The notes under the pieces are model-generated. The model searched no databases. It was given only the letters and a program-made list of their open reading frames with translations, and was not told the origin of the DNA. A stretch of 64,000 bases of DNA from assembly GCF_017355785.1 (NCBI RefSeq), contig NZ_JAFEWE010000020.1, positions 1-64,000 of the forward strand. Reading direction: 5' to 3'. The position numbers were made by a program, and so were the translations under genes. The DNA comes from Desertivirga arenae. GTDB taxonomy: Bacteria > Bacteroidota > Bacteroidia > Sphingobacteriales > Sphingobacteriaceae. Below are positions 42,234 through 51,668 of this stretch, one piece after another (within the stretch, counting starts at the first letter, position 1; every line of letters begins with the position of its first letter).

Positions 42234-42524
42234 CTATATTATGGTGAATAGATGGGCAGTAGCTTTCTTATATGCTTCTAGATATTCCGCGTCAGAAATA
42301 GGAGTACCTACCTCATAGGTGCACCAGGTTCCGGTAAGTTCAAACGGCTTATCCGGATTAATGGGATCATACGGGTAATTGTGTTCAATAGAAATAATGG
42401 GCTTCTCATTCAAAAAGTTGATTACCTCCTGGTATCCATGCTTTGTCTTACCGGGGCCTCCATACACTTTATAATAATGGTAGATCTCGCCTCTTTGATG
42501 CCTTTTGAAAAATGCTATTTCCAT
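42234..42524 (-). CDS. hypothetical protein, 96 aa
   Basis: The product MEIAFFKRHQRGEIYHYYKV is a small soluble protein with many aromatic residues (HYYKVYGGPGKTKHGYQEVI) and a C-terminal helix (DAEYLEAYKKATAHLF). I do not recognise the family. It is upstream of the cobalamin riboswitch on the same strand, but a hairpin (GCTAGA/TCTAGC, 42203-42219) separates them. Confidence 0.6.
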   Translation of the reverse strand: MEIAFFKRHQRGEIYHYYKVYGGPGKTKHGYQEVINFLNEKPIISIEHNYPYDPINPDKPFELTGTWCTYEVGTPISDAEYLEAYKKATAHLFTII

Positions 42525-42787
42525 TTATTAATCCAGTTTACCAAAACCGTACTTTAAAGCTAGTAAACTCAAAGCTGAAAGTAAACAACAATGTAAACTA
42601 AATATTGAAGGAATGATGCTCAGTCGAGTAAATATATTAGTAGAAGAATGATTCGGACTAATAGTAATTTTTATTATTTCTATTGGTAATAATTATCATA
42701 TCGGCCCTATTATTTAGTTCATTAAACCTTAAAAACTAATTTTCCTACAATTATGGCTGCTGTTTGCCATTTCAGTGCTTTTTAACG

Positions 42788-42858
42788 ACCGTTAAAATGG
42801 ACTTTTAAATTCAGCTGTTTTATTTCAATTATTGAAATCGCTGCAGTTTTCATGAAAG
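42788..42858 (-). repeat. dispersed repeat, copy 1
   Basis: The core ACCGTTAAAATGGACTTTT (from 42788) continues to AAATT and is identical over 24 bases to copy 2 at 48035; GCTGCAGTTTT-ATGAAAG is shared about 45 bases further on. On the minus strand it can be read as MKTAAISIIEIKQLNLKVHF before NGR and a stop. It lies 114 bases after the MFS gene on its 3' side. The rest of 42525-42971 has no supported gene. Confidence 0.7.
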
Positions 42859-42971
42859 AAAGAGCAGGTCCAGAAAGTAACATAACTTTCTCAGCCTTGA
42901 AGTATGTCTCATAATTAAAGGTCCAAAAAATAGGTTCAAAAACATCTACTTCAGTTTGAATATGCTTTTCA

Positions 42972-44126
42972 TTAAATAACCTTTCTACCTTGCAGTCTAA
43001 TAAGGCCAACTGTAAACCCGACTCCACATAATGTCATCAGTATGCCGACTAGTAAGGGAGAAGTAAGCCCTAGACCTGCTGCAATTGGCAGACCTCCTAA
43101 AAAGGCGCCCAGTGCATTGCCAATATTGAAGGAGGCCTGAGAAACAGAGGCTCCGAGCATTTCTGCCTCTGCTGCTGTCTTAATCATCAACAGTTGTATG
43201 GGAGTAGCCAAGGTAAAGGTGATAGCACCTGTAATAAAAGTCATCAAGGTGGTAAAAACCTTATCTGAAGACACAAAATAATTGATTGCAAGACAAATCC
43301 CTATAGCTGTAAAGCTAATGATACATGCTTTTATAGGCGGAAACTTGTCGGCTAGTTTCCCACCAGCCGCATTTCCCACCAACATACCCACCCCTGCCAG
43401 GGCCAAAATATAAGGAACTGCTGAGGGATCAAATCGAGTCACCTCTATTAGCAAAGGAGCAATATAACTAATCCATGCAAATAAGCCTCCGGTACCGATA
43501 GAGGTAATTAAGATGAGCAGCCAAGCTTCTGTCCGGCCAAAAAATTGGAGCTCATTACGTAGGTTCCCTTTTCGCACTACTGGAAGATCCGGCAGCCAAA
43601 AGGCAATTGAGGCTACAGTTATTATGCCTAAGATAGCTATTAGACCAAATGTAAACCGCCAGGAATAGTGATGACCGATATAGGTTCCAATTGGTACCAT
43701 CATCAAGTTTGCAACAGTCAGGCCGGCAAACATTACCGATATAGCTTGGGCTTCCTTGCCTTTACTGGCAATACGACTGGCAACAACAGAGCCAACGCCA
43801 AAGAAAGCTCCATGAGGTAAGCCGCTGAGCAGGCGAACAAAAAACATCAGGTGATGGTTGGGTACAAGTGCAGAGAGACCATTAAACAGCACGAAAATGG
43901 ACATTAAAAACAACAATACCTTTTTGGGTGGGTAATTGCTACTGATAGCTACCAAAAGGGGGGCACCTATGACAACTCCCAAGGCATATGATGATATCAA
44001 ATGTCCCGTTTGAGGAATAGTTTGATTAAAATCTCTTGCCATTTCAGGCAATAGTCCCATTACTACATACTCCGTTGTCCCGATACTTAATCCCCCCAGT
44101 GCTAACGCAAATAAACTTTTTCTCAT
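42972..44126 (-). CDS. MFS transporter (AraJ/DHA1 type)
   Basis: I chose ATG 44126 (MRKSLFALALGGLSIGTTEY); a TTG nine bases upstream is less likely. The 384-residue, 12-helix protein shows the DHA1 pattern GTTEYVVMGLLPEMARDF in helix 1 and NYPPKKVLLFLMSIFVLFNG after helix 2. This subfamily exports sugars, chloramphenicol or other drugs with protons. It is divergent from an AraC-type regulator at 44225, its likely controller. Confidence 0.9.
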   Translation of the reverse strand: MRKSLFALALGGLSIGTTEYVVMGLLPEMARDFNQTIPQTGHLISSYALGVVIGAPLLVAISSNYPPKKVLLFLMSIFVLFNGLSALVPNHHLMFFVRLLSGLPHGAFFGVGSVVASRIASKGKEAQAISVMFAGLTVANLMMVPIGTYIGHHYSWRFTFGLIAILGIITVASIAFWLPDLPVVRKGNLRNELQFFGRTEAWLLILITSIGTGGLFAWISYIAPLLIEVTRFDPSAVPYILALAGVGMLVGNAAGGKLADKFPPIKACIISFTAIGICLAINYFVSSDKVFTTLMTFITGAITFTLATPIQLLMIKTAAEAEMLGASVSQASFNIGNALGAFLGGLPIAAGLGLTSPLLVGILMTLCGVGFTVGLIRLQGRKVI

Positions 44127-44224
44127 TCCAATCAAAATTCAAACCTTATAATTGCGGGCGAAAATAGATTAGACATGCTGTAAGAAAACTGTATAAAAAC
44201 GACACGTTGTTGTATATTTAAGAC

Positions 44225-45085
44225 ATGCGAATTCTTAGGCAATTTGATTCCTTACTCATTGATGACTTTGAGGAGTCAGTTTATAGTTATCCGGATCATT
44301 CCCATACCTATTTTGAGTTGGTTTTTATCCGATCGGGGAAGGGAATGCATCATTTGAACGGCAATATCGTTCCCTATTGTGATGGCAATCTATTTATACT
44401 GACCCCTGGAGATCATCATTTCTTCGACATTAGCATTAGCACGCACTTCACTTTCATCAAGTTCACAGAAAGCTATTATCATAACCACCGGTATTTGGTT
44501 GAAGAAGCAAGCAATTATTTTGCACCCTCCTCTATTAACCAACTAAAGCTGTTTAAAGAAACAAGAGTAGAGCTGCAGGACCCTTTTAAAGAGATCTTAA
44601 AAAATACGGTAGAAAATATTGTGCTCTATTGTGAAAAAATGCCGGACGCTAGTTTTTCTCCGGTCATATTCTTTCAATTACTCTCCATATTAAATTTGCT
44701 CAAGACCTTTGCACTAAGAATCCCTGAAAGGAAATCAGGCGCACACCCTTCTTCCGAAGCCGTAAGCACTTATGTGCATGAGAATATTCTTAGTCGTAGT
44801 AAGCTATCCATTTCATCAATAGCTAATCAGTTCTCGATTTCCCCAGGTTACTTTAGTAAATATTTTAAAAGGACTTTTGGTATCTCCTATAAAGATTATA
44901 TAGGCGAATATCGTTTGAAGCTGATCCAAGAGCGGCTTTTATCTGGGAATTGCACTTTACGTGAAATTGCAGATGAATTTGATTTCTTTGACGAAAGCCA
45001 TCTCATTAAATCTTTCAATAAAAAGTTGGGGGTAAATCCGAAGGAATTCCGGAATAAGGCTCTGATGAACACCATCATTAAATAA
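44225..45085 (+). CDS. AraC-family regulator (with cupin sensor)
   Basis: The 286-residue protein has a cupin-like N-terminal domain (about residues 1-130; HSHTYFELVFIRSGKGMHHL and APGDHHF-like TPGDHHFF) and a C-terminal double HTH (KLSISSIANQFSISPGYFSKYFKRTFGISY, then RLKLIQERLLSGNCTLREIADEFDFFDESHLIKSFNKKLG). It is 98 bases from the MFS gene on the opposite strand. It is a paralogue of the regulator at 45229. The ligand is unknown; sugar-related genes follow downstream. Confidence 0.92.
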   Translation: MRILRQFDSLLIDDFEESVYSYPDHSHTYFELVFIRSGKGMHHLNGNIVPYCDGNLFILTPGDHHFFDISISTHFTFIKFTESYYHNHRYLVEEASNYFAPSSINQLKLFKETRVELQDPFKEILKNTVENIVLYCEKMPDASFSPVIFFQLLSILNLLKTFALRIPERKSGAHPSSEAVSTYVHENILSRSKLSISSIANQFSISPGYFSKYFKRTFGISYKDYIGEYRLKLIQERLLSGNCTLREIADEFDFFDESHLIKSFNKKLGVNPKEFRNKALMNTIIK

Positions 45086-45228
45086 GATGCTTACCAAACT
45101 CTTGCTTCATTATTCTGGCGGAATACTCTAAACTGTTTTAAAATAAAATAGAGGTTGTTAGTGCTTGAGAAAAGGATAATACTTTTGGAAGCAAGGCATT
45201 ATTCTTATTAACAGTATCCTGTCTTGAA

Positions 45229-46065
45229 CTAGCTTTTTGCTTCATACTTTTTAGGTGTAACTCCCTTAACTCTCTTGAAAGCTTTAGAAAGGTGACTCAC
45301 ATCTGTAAAACCAAACTCCCGGGCGATCTCTTTTAGCTTTAGTCCCCCAACAGCTAGCCTCTTTTCTATGAGCATTACCCTGTAATTGTCCAGGTAATCC
45401 TGATATGAAATACCGAAGTTTCGCTTGAAGTAATTGCTAAAATAGGTGACTGATATATGGAAATAAGCTGACACGTTTCTAACTAATAGTTTCTCCCTGT
45501 CATAAATGTTTTCGTGAAGGTAGGAAAGCAGCTTTTCGAAATTTAACTCTGCTTTGTTTACATTATTGTTTCTTGATTTTAATACTTCTCTGATTATTCC
45601 AAAAATGCTCAGTAACTGGTAATAGACAATCGGTGAAGAAGCCAGTTCCCGATAAGAGCTGTATAGGATTATATTGTTAATGGTAGCATGCAAAATCTCC
45701 CTGCAAGGTTCGTATAGCTCAATTTTAACGTCTTTCAGCCATTTCATTTCCATCAAAATCTCTGGAGAACCTACTTTGAACTCGTCGGGAGAAAGATGTT
45801 TTTTACTTTCAAAGTATGCCTCTGTAAATTTTATGTAGGTAAAATGAGTCGGTTCTTGGATCTGAAACGAATGCTGGTCTCCAGGAGCTATTAGAAAAAG
45901 ATCTCCAGCAGTGTAGGCCACCTTATCATTGTTAAACAAATGTTGGCCCTCCCCTGAATGGATATATACTATCTCGTAGTAAGTATGGGAATGATGAGAG
46001 CAGGTAAATGAAGTTTCTTTAACATCATCTACCAAAAGAGGATCAAATTGCCTAAAAACCTTCAT
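45229..46065 (-). CDS. AraC-family regulator, paralogue of the neighbour
   Basis: The 278-residue protein mirrors the 44225 product: MKVFRQFDPLLVDDVKETSF, HSHTYYEIVYIHSGEGQHLF, IAPGDQHSFQIQEPTHFTYI and the HTH pair VRNVSAYFHISVTYFSNYFK / LKEIAREFGFTDVSHLSKAF. The two converge tail to tail, so they look like an inverted duplication of regulators. It is divergent from the sugar isomerase-HAD pair (46204, 47132), which it probably controls. Confidence 0.92.
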   Translation of the reverse strand: MKVFRQFDPLLVDDVKETSFTCSHHSHTYYEIVYIHSGEGQHLFNNDKVAYTAGDLFLIAPGDQHSFQIQEPTHFTYIKFTEAYFESKKHLSPDEFKVGSPEILMEMKWLKDVKIELYEPCREILHATINNIILYSSYRELASSPIVYYQLLSIFGIIREVLKSRNNNVNKAELNFEKLLSYLHENIYDREKLLVRNVSAYFHISVTYFSNYFKRNFGISYQDYLDNYRVMLIEKRLAVGGLKLKEIAREFGFTDVSHLSKAFKRVKGVTPKKYEAKS

Positions 46066-46203
46066 TTATAACATACTATTACCAAAAAATGGAATGATTT
46101 TACAAATTTACGGGTTTTATTACTGATAGCTTTGTATAAAATAAACATTAAGCAAACGGGACAAGCAGTATTATTCTGACGTTTGCACTTAACGATAAAA
46201 GAG

Positions 46204-47085
46204 ATGGAAAATTCAAAAATTGAGCTATTGGCAGCTTATTTTACCATTGCAGGAGATATCTATCCTTTTGGGCCTACAGAAATAAGCCCTTTTGACTTCG
46301 CCCATCGTGTTGAGGCCGCTGCAGGTGCAGGATATAAAGGTGTTGGTCTAGTCCACGCTGATTTGATTTCGACAGCTAACAGGATTGGCTTAAAAGAAAT
46401 GAAGAATATTTTGCACAGTAATGGTATCACGCGACTGGAGTTTGAGTTCCTGGGAGGGTGGTTCGCTACAGGAAAGGAACGTCAGGAATCTGATCAAATG
46501 AAGAAGGAATTGATGGCTGCAGCCGAGATTTTAGAAGCTACAAATATCAAAATAGCTCCAGGATTACATCTAGATGAAAGCCATAATAACATTTCTTTGA
46601 TGATTGATGAGTTCGGCAGTCTTGCTCAGGAAGCAGTGGATCATGGAACTAATATTGCTTTGGAGATAATGCCTTTTAGCAATATCAGGAGCCTGGAAAC
46701 CGGTTTAGGCATTGCCCAGGGTGCTGATCATCCTAATGGAGGGTTATTGTTAGATATCTGGCACATCAACAGGGGAAATATTTCCTATGCCGAGCTTAGC
46801 AAAGTTCCGGGCAAATACATTAAATCAATTGAGTTGAATGATGCTGACAAATATCCCATTTCGCCACTTTGGCAGGATACTATTTATAGAAGAAAGCTTC
46901 CCGGAAAAGGCGTCTTCGATCAGAAAGGATTTATAACGGCAATCAGAAATACTGGATACGAAGGACATTGGGGAGTGGAAGTTCTGTCTGAGGAGCTGCG
47001 AAAGTGGCCATTGGAAGATATGGCAAAGAATAGCTTTGACAGTTCAATTGAACAATTCGAGGAATTGACCCTTTTGAAAACCTAG
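46204..47085 (+). CDS. sugar phosphate isomerase/epimerase-like TIM barrel
   Basis: From ATG 46204 the 293-residue protein is an AP_endonuc_2/xylose isomerase-like barrel. Metal-ligand segments are visible: the Glu in ALEIMPFSNIRSLET, the Asp/His in LLLDIWHINRG and the Glu in GHWGVEVLSEELR. A TTG at 46183 adds seven residues and is rejected. Such enzymes isomerise or epimerise sugars or cyclitols. A HAD phosphatase gene follows 46 bases later in the same direction, so they may act in one sugar-phosphate route. Confidence 0.85.
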   Translation: MENSKIELLAAYFTIAGDIYPFGPTEISPFDFAHRVEAAAGAGYKGVGLVHADLISTANRIGLKEMKNILHSNGITRLEFEFLGGWFATGKERQESDQMKKELMAAAEILEATNIKIAPGLHLDESHNNISLMIDEFGSLAQEAVDHGTNIALEIMPFSNIRSLETGLGIAQGADHPNGGLLLDIWHINRGNISYAELSKVPGKYIKSIELNDADKYPISPLWQDTIYRRKLPGKGVFDQKGFITAIRNTGYEGHWGVEVLSEELRKWPLEDMAKNSFDSSIEQFEELTLLKT

Positions 47086-47131
47086 TGGCTCTTAAAAGAA
47101 TAAAAATAAAACGATTTCTATAAACTTAAAA

Positions 47132-47785
47132 ATGATATCAAAAATCAAAGCTGTAATATTTGACCTGGATGGAACACTGGCCGATACCTTGCCTCTTTGT
47201 ATCGAAGCTTTCCGCCATTCCGTACAGCCACTCATTAACCGTTCAGTTTCCGATTCTGAAATAATATCCACCTTTGGACCCTCGGAAGAGGGGACTATTA
47301 TGGCCTTAATCCCCGATCATTATGAAAAGGGAGTTGCAGATTACCTTTATCATTACGAAAGGTTGCATCCAAACTTCCCCGTGCCTTTTGACGGAATAGA
47401 GGAACTACTGGCTATTTTAAAAAATAGAGGAGTGCGAATAGCGATGGTAACGGGAAAAGGACAAAAAAGCGCCGATGTTTCCCTGAACCATTTCAAGATG
47501 CGCCACTTTTTTGAGGTGATTGAGACCGGCTCTCCAAAAGGATCCAGGAAAGCAGAGGCTATCAAACTACTACTTGACGGTTGGAGTGACATTGAAAAAG
47601 AGGAAGTAATTTATGTTGGCGATGCACCCAGCGATATAACAGCCAGCAGAGCAGCTGGAGTTGCCGTGATTGCAGCAGCTTGGGCAGAAACCACCGAGGC
47701 GGAAAAATTAATTGAACTGGAGCCAGACGAAGTGTTTTATACTGTTGCCAACTTTTCTTCCTGGTTGTTGAGAAAAATTGATTAA
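47132..47785 (+). CDS. HAD-family phosphatase (phosphoglycolate phosphatase-like)
   Basis: The 217-residue protein begins with the motif I nucleophile AVIFDLDGTLADTLPLC (D at residue 11 and 13). Motif II is MVTGKGQKS, motif III the Lys in GSPKGSRKAEA, and motif IV EVIYVGDAPSDITASRAAG. The small cap (C1) fits the Gph/beta-PGM class. It follows the TIM-barrel gene and probably acts on its product. A hairpin at 47854-47880 closes the unit. Confidence 0.9.
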   Translation: MISKIKAVIFDLDGTLADTLPLCIEAFRHSVQPLINRSVSDSEIISTFGPSEEGTIMALIPDHYEKGVADYLYHYERLHPNFPVPFDGIEELLAILKNRGVRIAMVTGKGQKSADVSLNHFKMRHFFEVIETGSPKGSRKAEAIKLLLDGWSDIEKEEVIYVGDAPSDITASRAAGVAVIAAAWAETTEAEKLIELEPDEVFYTVANFSSWLLRKID

Positions 47786-47853
47786 GAAATAATTAAAGAT
47801 CGTAAAAAATTATTCTAAGTGAATAGCATTGTTTTTCATCTTAGAACTTATCT

Positions 47854-47880
47854 GGCCCAGAAAGTCATAGCTTTCTGGCC
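47854..47880 (+). terminator. hairpin after the HAD gene
   Basis: GGCC-C-AGAAAG (47854-47864) pairs with CTTTCT-GGCC (47871-47880) with one bulged C. The U-run is weak. The rest of 47786-48146 holds only repeat copy 2. Confidence 0.55.
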
Positions 47881-48034
47881 ATACCTCATTTCTTGCCTTT
47901 GGCGTTAAGGCACCCGATTAACATAGTTCAAAAACTAGCTTCATAAACACTAGTATTTTCTTATTTGACACCATTTTTTTGAACTATATAACTGGTGTTT
48001 TAGCTGGCTACATAACCTCGCGATCAAAAAAACC

Positions 48035-48105
48035 ACCGTTAAAATGGACTTTTAAATTTTTAGCAGAATTTATAATTATTAAAGTGGCTGCAGTTTTTAT
48101 GAAAG
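48035..48105 (-). repeat. dispersed repeat, copy 2
   Basis: The ACCGTTAAAATGGACTTTT core (48035-48058 with AAATT) is identical to copy 1. Downstream GGCTGCAGTTTTTATGAAAG also matches. It lies 42 bases after the kinase gene ending at 48147, the same relative place as the other copies. Confidence 0.7.
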
Positions 48106-48146
48106 AAAAAGTATGAATCCACTTAAATGCAGTCCCAGCCTACCCA

Positions 48147-49634
48147 TTAATACACTGTAGGAATGGAAAAATAAAATGTGCTTCCATTGCCTAACTCACT
48201 TTCCGCCCAGATATTCCCTTCGTGTCGCTTGATAATTTCACAACATAAGTAAAGGCCTATACCGAAGCCTGCAATGTGCCTGCTTTCGTTATTTTCAACC
48301 CGGTAATAGCGCTCAAACAGTTTAGGTAAGTCCTCTTTGCAGATACCCTGACCTTCATCCTTCACACTGATAACCGCCTTTCCGTCCTGCGCTACACATG
48401 CAACCTGTATAGTGCTACCCGGTGTAGAGTATTTGGCCGCATTACTAATTAAGTTTTGTATCACCTGGGCGATCTTATCTGGGTCAGCATTTACTATAGT
48501 GGGTTCAACAGGCGCAAAAACTACCTGGTGGCTGCTGATATGAGCTAAGGCATCTTCCTTCGCTTCTTTAATCAATTCAGCCAGATCCACATGTTTGCAA
48601 TCAATAAAGATCCCGGCTGATTCCAGTCGTGATAGGTTTAGGAAGCCGTTGATTAGCCTGGTCATTCGGCTAACTTGTTTGTCAGCTTTATCCAGCATCG
48701 ATACAGTTAGCTCATCCCCGTCTTTTTGAGCTTTTCTCTGTAATACCTGAACAAAGCTCTTCATGGAAGTTAGTGGCGTTTTCAGCTCGTGGCTTACCAT
48801 CGAGATAAAGTCATTTTTGCGCTGCTCGCTTTGCTTTTGCTCGGTAATATCGATAGATGCACTGACATATCCCGCAAATGAACCGTCTGTATGCCAGCGT
48901 GCTGAACCATCAGCTAATAACCACCGGTACTCTCCATCTTTATTCAATATACGAAAGTCGCCATGGAAGGGACCTTTCACCTTGAATGCATCAAGGTAAA
49001 TTTTAAGGTACCGGTCTTTATCTTCCGGGTGTAGCAAATCTACCCAACTATAAGCCATTAAATCTTCAACTGTCCGGCCGGTTAATCTGCTCCATGCCTG
49101 GTTGAAATAAATTGCATTACTTTCCTGGTCGGCCATGGCTATATAGATATTGGTTCCTTCGGCCATGATACGAAAGCGGGCTTCGCTCTCTTCGACAGCC
49201 TGCTCCAACCTTATACGGCCCGTGATGTTTGTGGTTGTGTTAATAAGGTAAGCCACGTTACCTTCCTCATCTAAAATAGGTTCATTTAAATTTGTCCAGT
49301 AGTGTGTTTCTTTCCTACCTGTGTTGTCAACAACTATTTCATATTTGAATATGGGCAGCTCGTCCGGCACCCTTGTTGCGATGACGCGCATAAATGAACT
49401 TTGAACACTATTCTGCTCCGACGGATCACCCTCGCTTCCAGGGAACGCCTCAAAAAGGCCTTTACCCAATATTTCTCGGCGTTGCTTGTGTACGAGGTTT
49501 AAGTAAGTATCACTGACCGCCAAAATGGTAAAACGAGGCGCATCGGCCTTGAGTACCAACGAACGCGGTGAATTTTCAAAAAAAGTATGAAATTCTTTAC
49601 TGGTATAAAATGAATCGGTGTTTGAATGGGTCAC
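48147..49634 (-). CDS. PAS-PAS sensor histidine kinase
   Basis: The roughly 495-residue soluble kinase has two PAS domains (about residues 10-150 and 155-280; ESNAIYFNQAWSRLTGRTVE is typical), a HisKA domain (DFISMVSHELKTPLTSMKSF, His at about 288) and a HATPase_c domain with N box QVIQNLISNAAKYS, G1 VKDEGQGI and G2 GFGIGLYLC. A C-terminal receiver is missing. Start is unclear: no ATG, GTG 49634 (VTHSNTDSF) is preferred over TTG 49640. The nearest response regulators are at 54235 (broken) and 56542. Confidence 0.9.
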   Translation of the reverse strand: MTHSNTDSFYTSKEFHTFFENSPRSLVLKADAPRFTILAVSDTYLNLVHKQRREILGKGLFEAFPGSEGDPSEQNSVQSSFMRVIATRVPDELPIFKYEIVVDNTGRKETHYWTNLNEPILDEEGNVAYLINTTTNITGRIRLEQAVEESEARFRIMAEGTNIYIAMADQESNAIYFNQAWSRLTGRTVEDLMAYSWVDLLHPEDKDRYLKIYLDAFKVKGPFHGDFRILNKDGEYRWLLADGSARWHTDGSFAGYVSASIDITEQKQSEQRKNDFISMVSHELKTPLTSMKSFVQVLQRKAQKDGDELTVSMLDKADKQVSRMTRLINGFLNLSRLESAGIFIDCKHVDLAELIKEAKEDALAHISSHQVVFAPVEPTIVNADPDKIAQVIQNLISNAAKYSTPGSTIQVACVAQDGKAVISVKDEGQGICKEDLPKLFERYYRVENNESRHIAGFGIGLYLCCEIIKRHEGNIWAESELGNGSTFYFSIPTVY

Positions 49635-49784
49635 TCGCAAAAATAAGAAGGCTTACAGAGAAAATACCTGCAAGTCAGCTAACAGCTACAAAACTACCTT
49701 AAATTCAGGTAAATGAATTAGTACACAAGACTTCAAAAGGGGATGCTCTATTAACATTCATCTTACATACCATGCATTTCTGAT

Positions 49785-50105
49785 TTATTTATCAAAACCA
49801 TAGTCCCTTTCAACTTTGGCTATTCTCGTTTTATAATGTTTATACCAATCAGATCTTCCTTTATTTTGCGCAATCAGATGGTCAGAATTCTGTTTCCATT
49901 TTCTAATCGAATCCAAATCTTTCCAGTAAGAAACAGTAATTCCAAGTTCATTTCTTGCGCTTTCAACCCCGATAAACCCTTCTTGCTCACGGGCTAATTC
50001 TACCATTAAATCAGCCATTTCAGAATAACCATCATTTACTTCTGTTCTAATTGAGCTAAATATTACAGCATAGTAAGGAGGTTGTGGTGTGTTTGCTATC
50101 ATCAT
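49785..50105 (-). CDS. antibiotic biosynthesis monooxygenase-like (ABM) protein
   Basis: The 106-residue protein has the ABM dimeric alpha+beta barrel pattern: YYAVIFSSIRTEVNDGYSEM, EQEGFIGVESARNELGITVS and the WKDLDSIRKWKQNSDH segment. ABM proteins are small cofactor-poor oxygenases or haem-degrading enzymes, often of unknown substrate. It precedes an isochorismatase-like gene on the same strand order (50189 upstream), so both may act in aromatic or stress metabolism. Confidence 0.85.
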   Translation of the reverse strand: MMIANTPQPPYYAVIFSSIRTEVNDGYSEMADLMVELAREQEGFIGVESARNELGITVSYWKDLDSIRKWKQNSDHLIAQNKGRSDWYKHYKTRIAKVERDYGFDK

Positions 50106-50188
50106 TAAAGATATATTGTTATTTAATTATTGATGTTTGGTTTGATTCATTCCCTGTTTTTCAAATAAATAATGTTAATGCGTGACTT

Positions 50189-50803
50189 TCATTTTAGATA
50201 TATAGAATTCAGAGTGCCCTCACCCTTAGTATATTGGCTGGTTATTAAGTCAGTGGAAATAACAGTCGCAAATTCATCCTTTAAACTGGCCAGGGCTGTT
50301 TCATGTATCAATTCTGCAGAAAAGTTCTGACCACCCAAGCCTTTTTTGTTAAAGGTTGCAGTTGCATCCGAAACTAAGTACGTTTCATAGCCGTAATTGC
50401 CCGCCATTCTAACAGTTGTGGATACACAATGGTCTGTGGTTAGTCCTACGATTACAAGCTGAGTGATTTTCTCCCAGTCCAGTAGTTCTTTTAAGTCCGT
50501 ATTAATAAAAGCACTATTAACACTTTTTTTAATTATTCTTTCGCCTTTAATTGGCTCGACAATTTCTTTAAATTCATTTCCTTCGTTAGACTCATGAAGC
50601 AATGACGCTGGATTTGAAGAACAGTGCTTGATGTGAAAAATTGGAAGATTGCTGTCCCTCCAGAACTTCAAAAGTTTACTAGCATTATTTTCGGCATTGG
50701 GGTTGTTTCTTTGTCCTCCCCAATAGTTTAAATTGTCAAACGCTTTTTGAATATCAATTAAAATTAGTGCTGGTTTCAAAAACTTTGAAATCCCCCTTTC
50801 CAT
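50189..50803 (-). CDS. isochorismatase-family cysteine hydrolase
   Basis: The 204-residue protein has the triad of this family: D in LILIDIQKAF (about residue 17), K in IIKKSVNSAF (about 92) and C in VGLTTDHCVSTTVRMA (about 126). The cis-peptide segment GLTTDHC is typical of the nicotinamidase/isochorismatase group. Substrate cannot be told. The ABM gene follows by 83 bases on the same strand. Confidence 0.9.
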   Translation of the reverse strand: MERGISKFLKPALILIDIQKAFDNLNYWGGQRNNPNAENNASKLLKFWRDSNLPIFHIKHCSSNPASLLHESNEGNEFKEIVEPIKGERIIKKSVNSAFINTDLKELLDWEKITQLVIVGLTTDHCVSTTVRMAGNYGYETYLVSDATATFNKKGLGGQNFSAELIHETALASLKDEFATVISTDLITSQYTKGEGTLNSIYLK

Positions 50804-51025
50804 ATTATGATGTTTTATTCTTAATAGTACTTTTTTCTCTTACCGGAATGTTAGATACCCTTACGAAGCTATTGAGGATTTTGCTACATGGGTAAAGATC
50901 TCTGATATTCTTATGGTTAATCGTCATGATATTCTCCAGAGCGTATTTAGTAGAACAATTTGCCAACATTTAACGTTTTTAAGTAGTAAAGGAACCATTT
51001 TATAAACCACCTACACAAATAAGTA

Positions 51026-51562
51026 ATGATGAAGTTTTTTGACTTGGATATTATTCCGCCTAATGAAAGCAAGCGTCTTGAAAGCCTTTATAAGTATAAA
51101 ATCCTTGATACCGGGCACGATCAGGTATTTGGCAATATGGCTGCTCTTGCAGCAACCATATTCAATACTCCCATTGCCCTGATAAATTTTGTTGATGGGA
51201 ACCGGGTATGGACCAAAGCAGATAAGAGAGGCCAGGCTGGAGCGGAAGTCCCACGCGAGTTGAGTGTTTGCTCCCTTGCCATATTAAACGATGATACTAC
51301 AATTTTTGAAGATGCGAGTCAGGCCCAGTGCTTGCTTGCTCACCCTTTCGTAACCGGGGCATTCGGACTGCGGTTTTATGCTGCTGCACCTATATTGTCA
51401 AAAGAAGGATATAAGATTGGAGCATTTTGTGTAATCGATACAAGGCCTCGTAAGTTTCGGGGTGACGAGTATAAGAGATTGGAATGGCTTGCCAGTAATG
51501 TTACAAGAGAGCTTGAACGACGAATAGAGGAAATTGAATCATACGAAAAAGCACAAATATAG
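51026..51562 (+). CDS. GAF-domain protein
   Basis: The 178-residue protein is one GAF domain of the type found before kinase domains: NESKRLESLYKYKILDTGHD, FNTPIALINFVDGNRVWTKA, PRELSVCSLAIL and LRFYAAAPILSKEGYKIGAF. No output domain is present. It is convergent with the big PAS-GAF kinase, and may sense a small ligand or light and pass the signal to a separate partner. Confidence 0.88.
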   Translation: MMKFFDLDIIPPNESKRLESLYKYKILDTGHDQVFGNMAALAATIFNTPIALINFVDGNRVWTKADKRGQAGAEVPRELSVCSLAILNDDTTIFEDASQAQCLLAHPFVTGAFGLRFYAAAPILSKEGYKIGAFCVIDTRPRKFRGDEYKRLEWLASNVTRELERRIEEIESYEKAQI

Positions 51563-51617
51563 CCAGGGACATATTTCCCTCTAACCGACTAGCTCGCATC
51601 TAAAATTTGTATGTTTA

Positions 51618-51651
51618 CTAAAAGAGAAAAACAAAGGTTTTTCTCTTTTAG
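51618..51651. terminator. bidirectional terminator
   Basis: CTAAAAGAGAAAAAC (51618-51632), loop AAAG and GTTTTTCTCTTTTAG (51637-51651) form a perfect 15-base stem between the convergent GAF and kinase genes. Confidence 0.9.
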
Positions 51652-51668
51652 GTCAAAGTGGAATATGC

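Noticed and set aside
42782-43027. 81-codon frame overlapping the MFS 3' end
   Set aside because: It uses a GTG start inside the MFS gene; only its tail is conserved, and that is better explained by the dispersed repeat.
50829-51005. Open frame upstream of the GAF gene (YPYEAIEDFATWVKISDILM)
   Set aside because: It looks somewhat protein-like but has no usable start codon and no family; kept only as a possible remnant.
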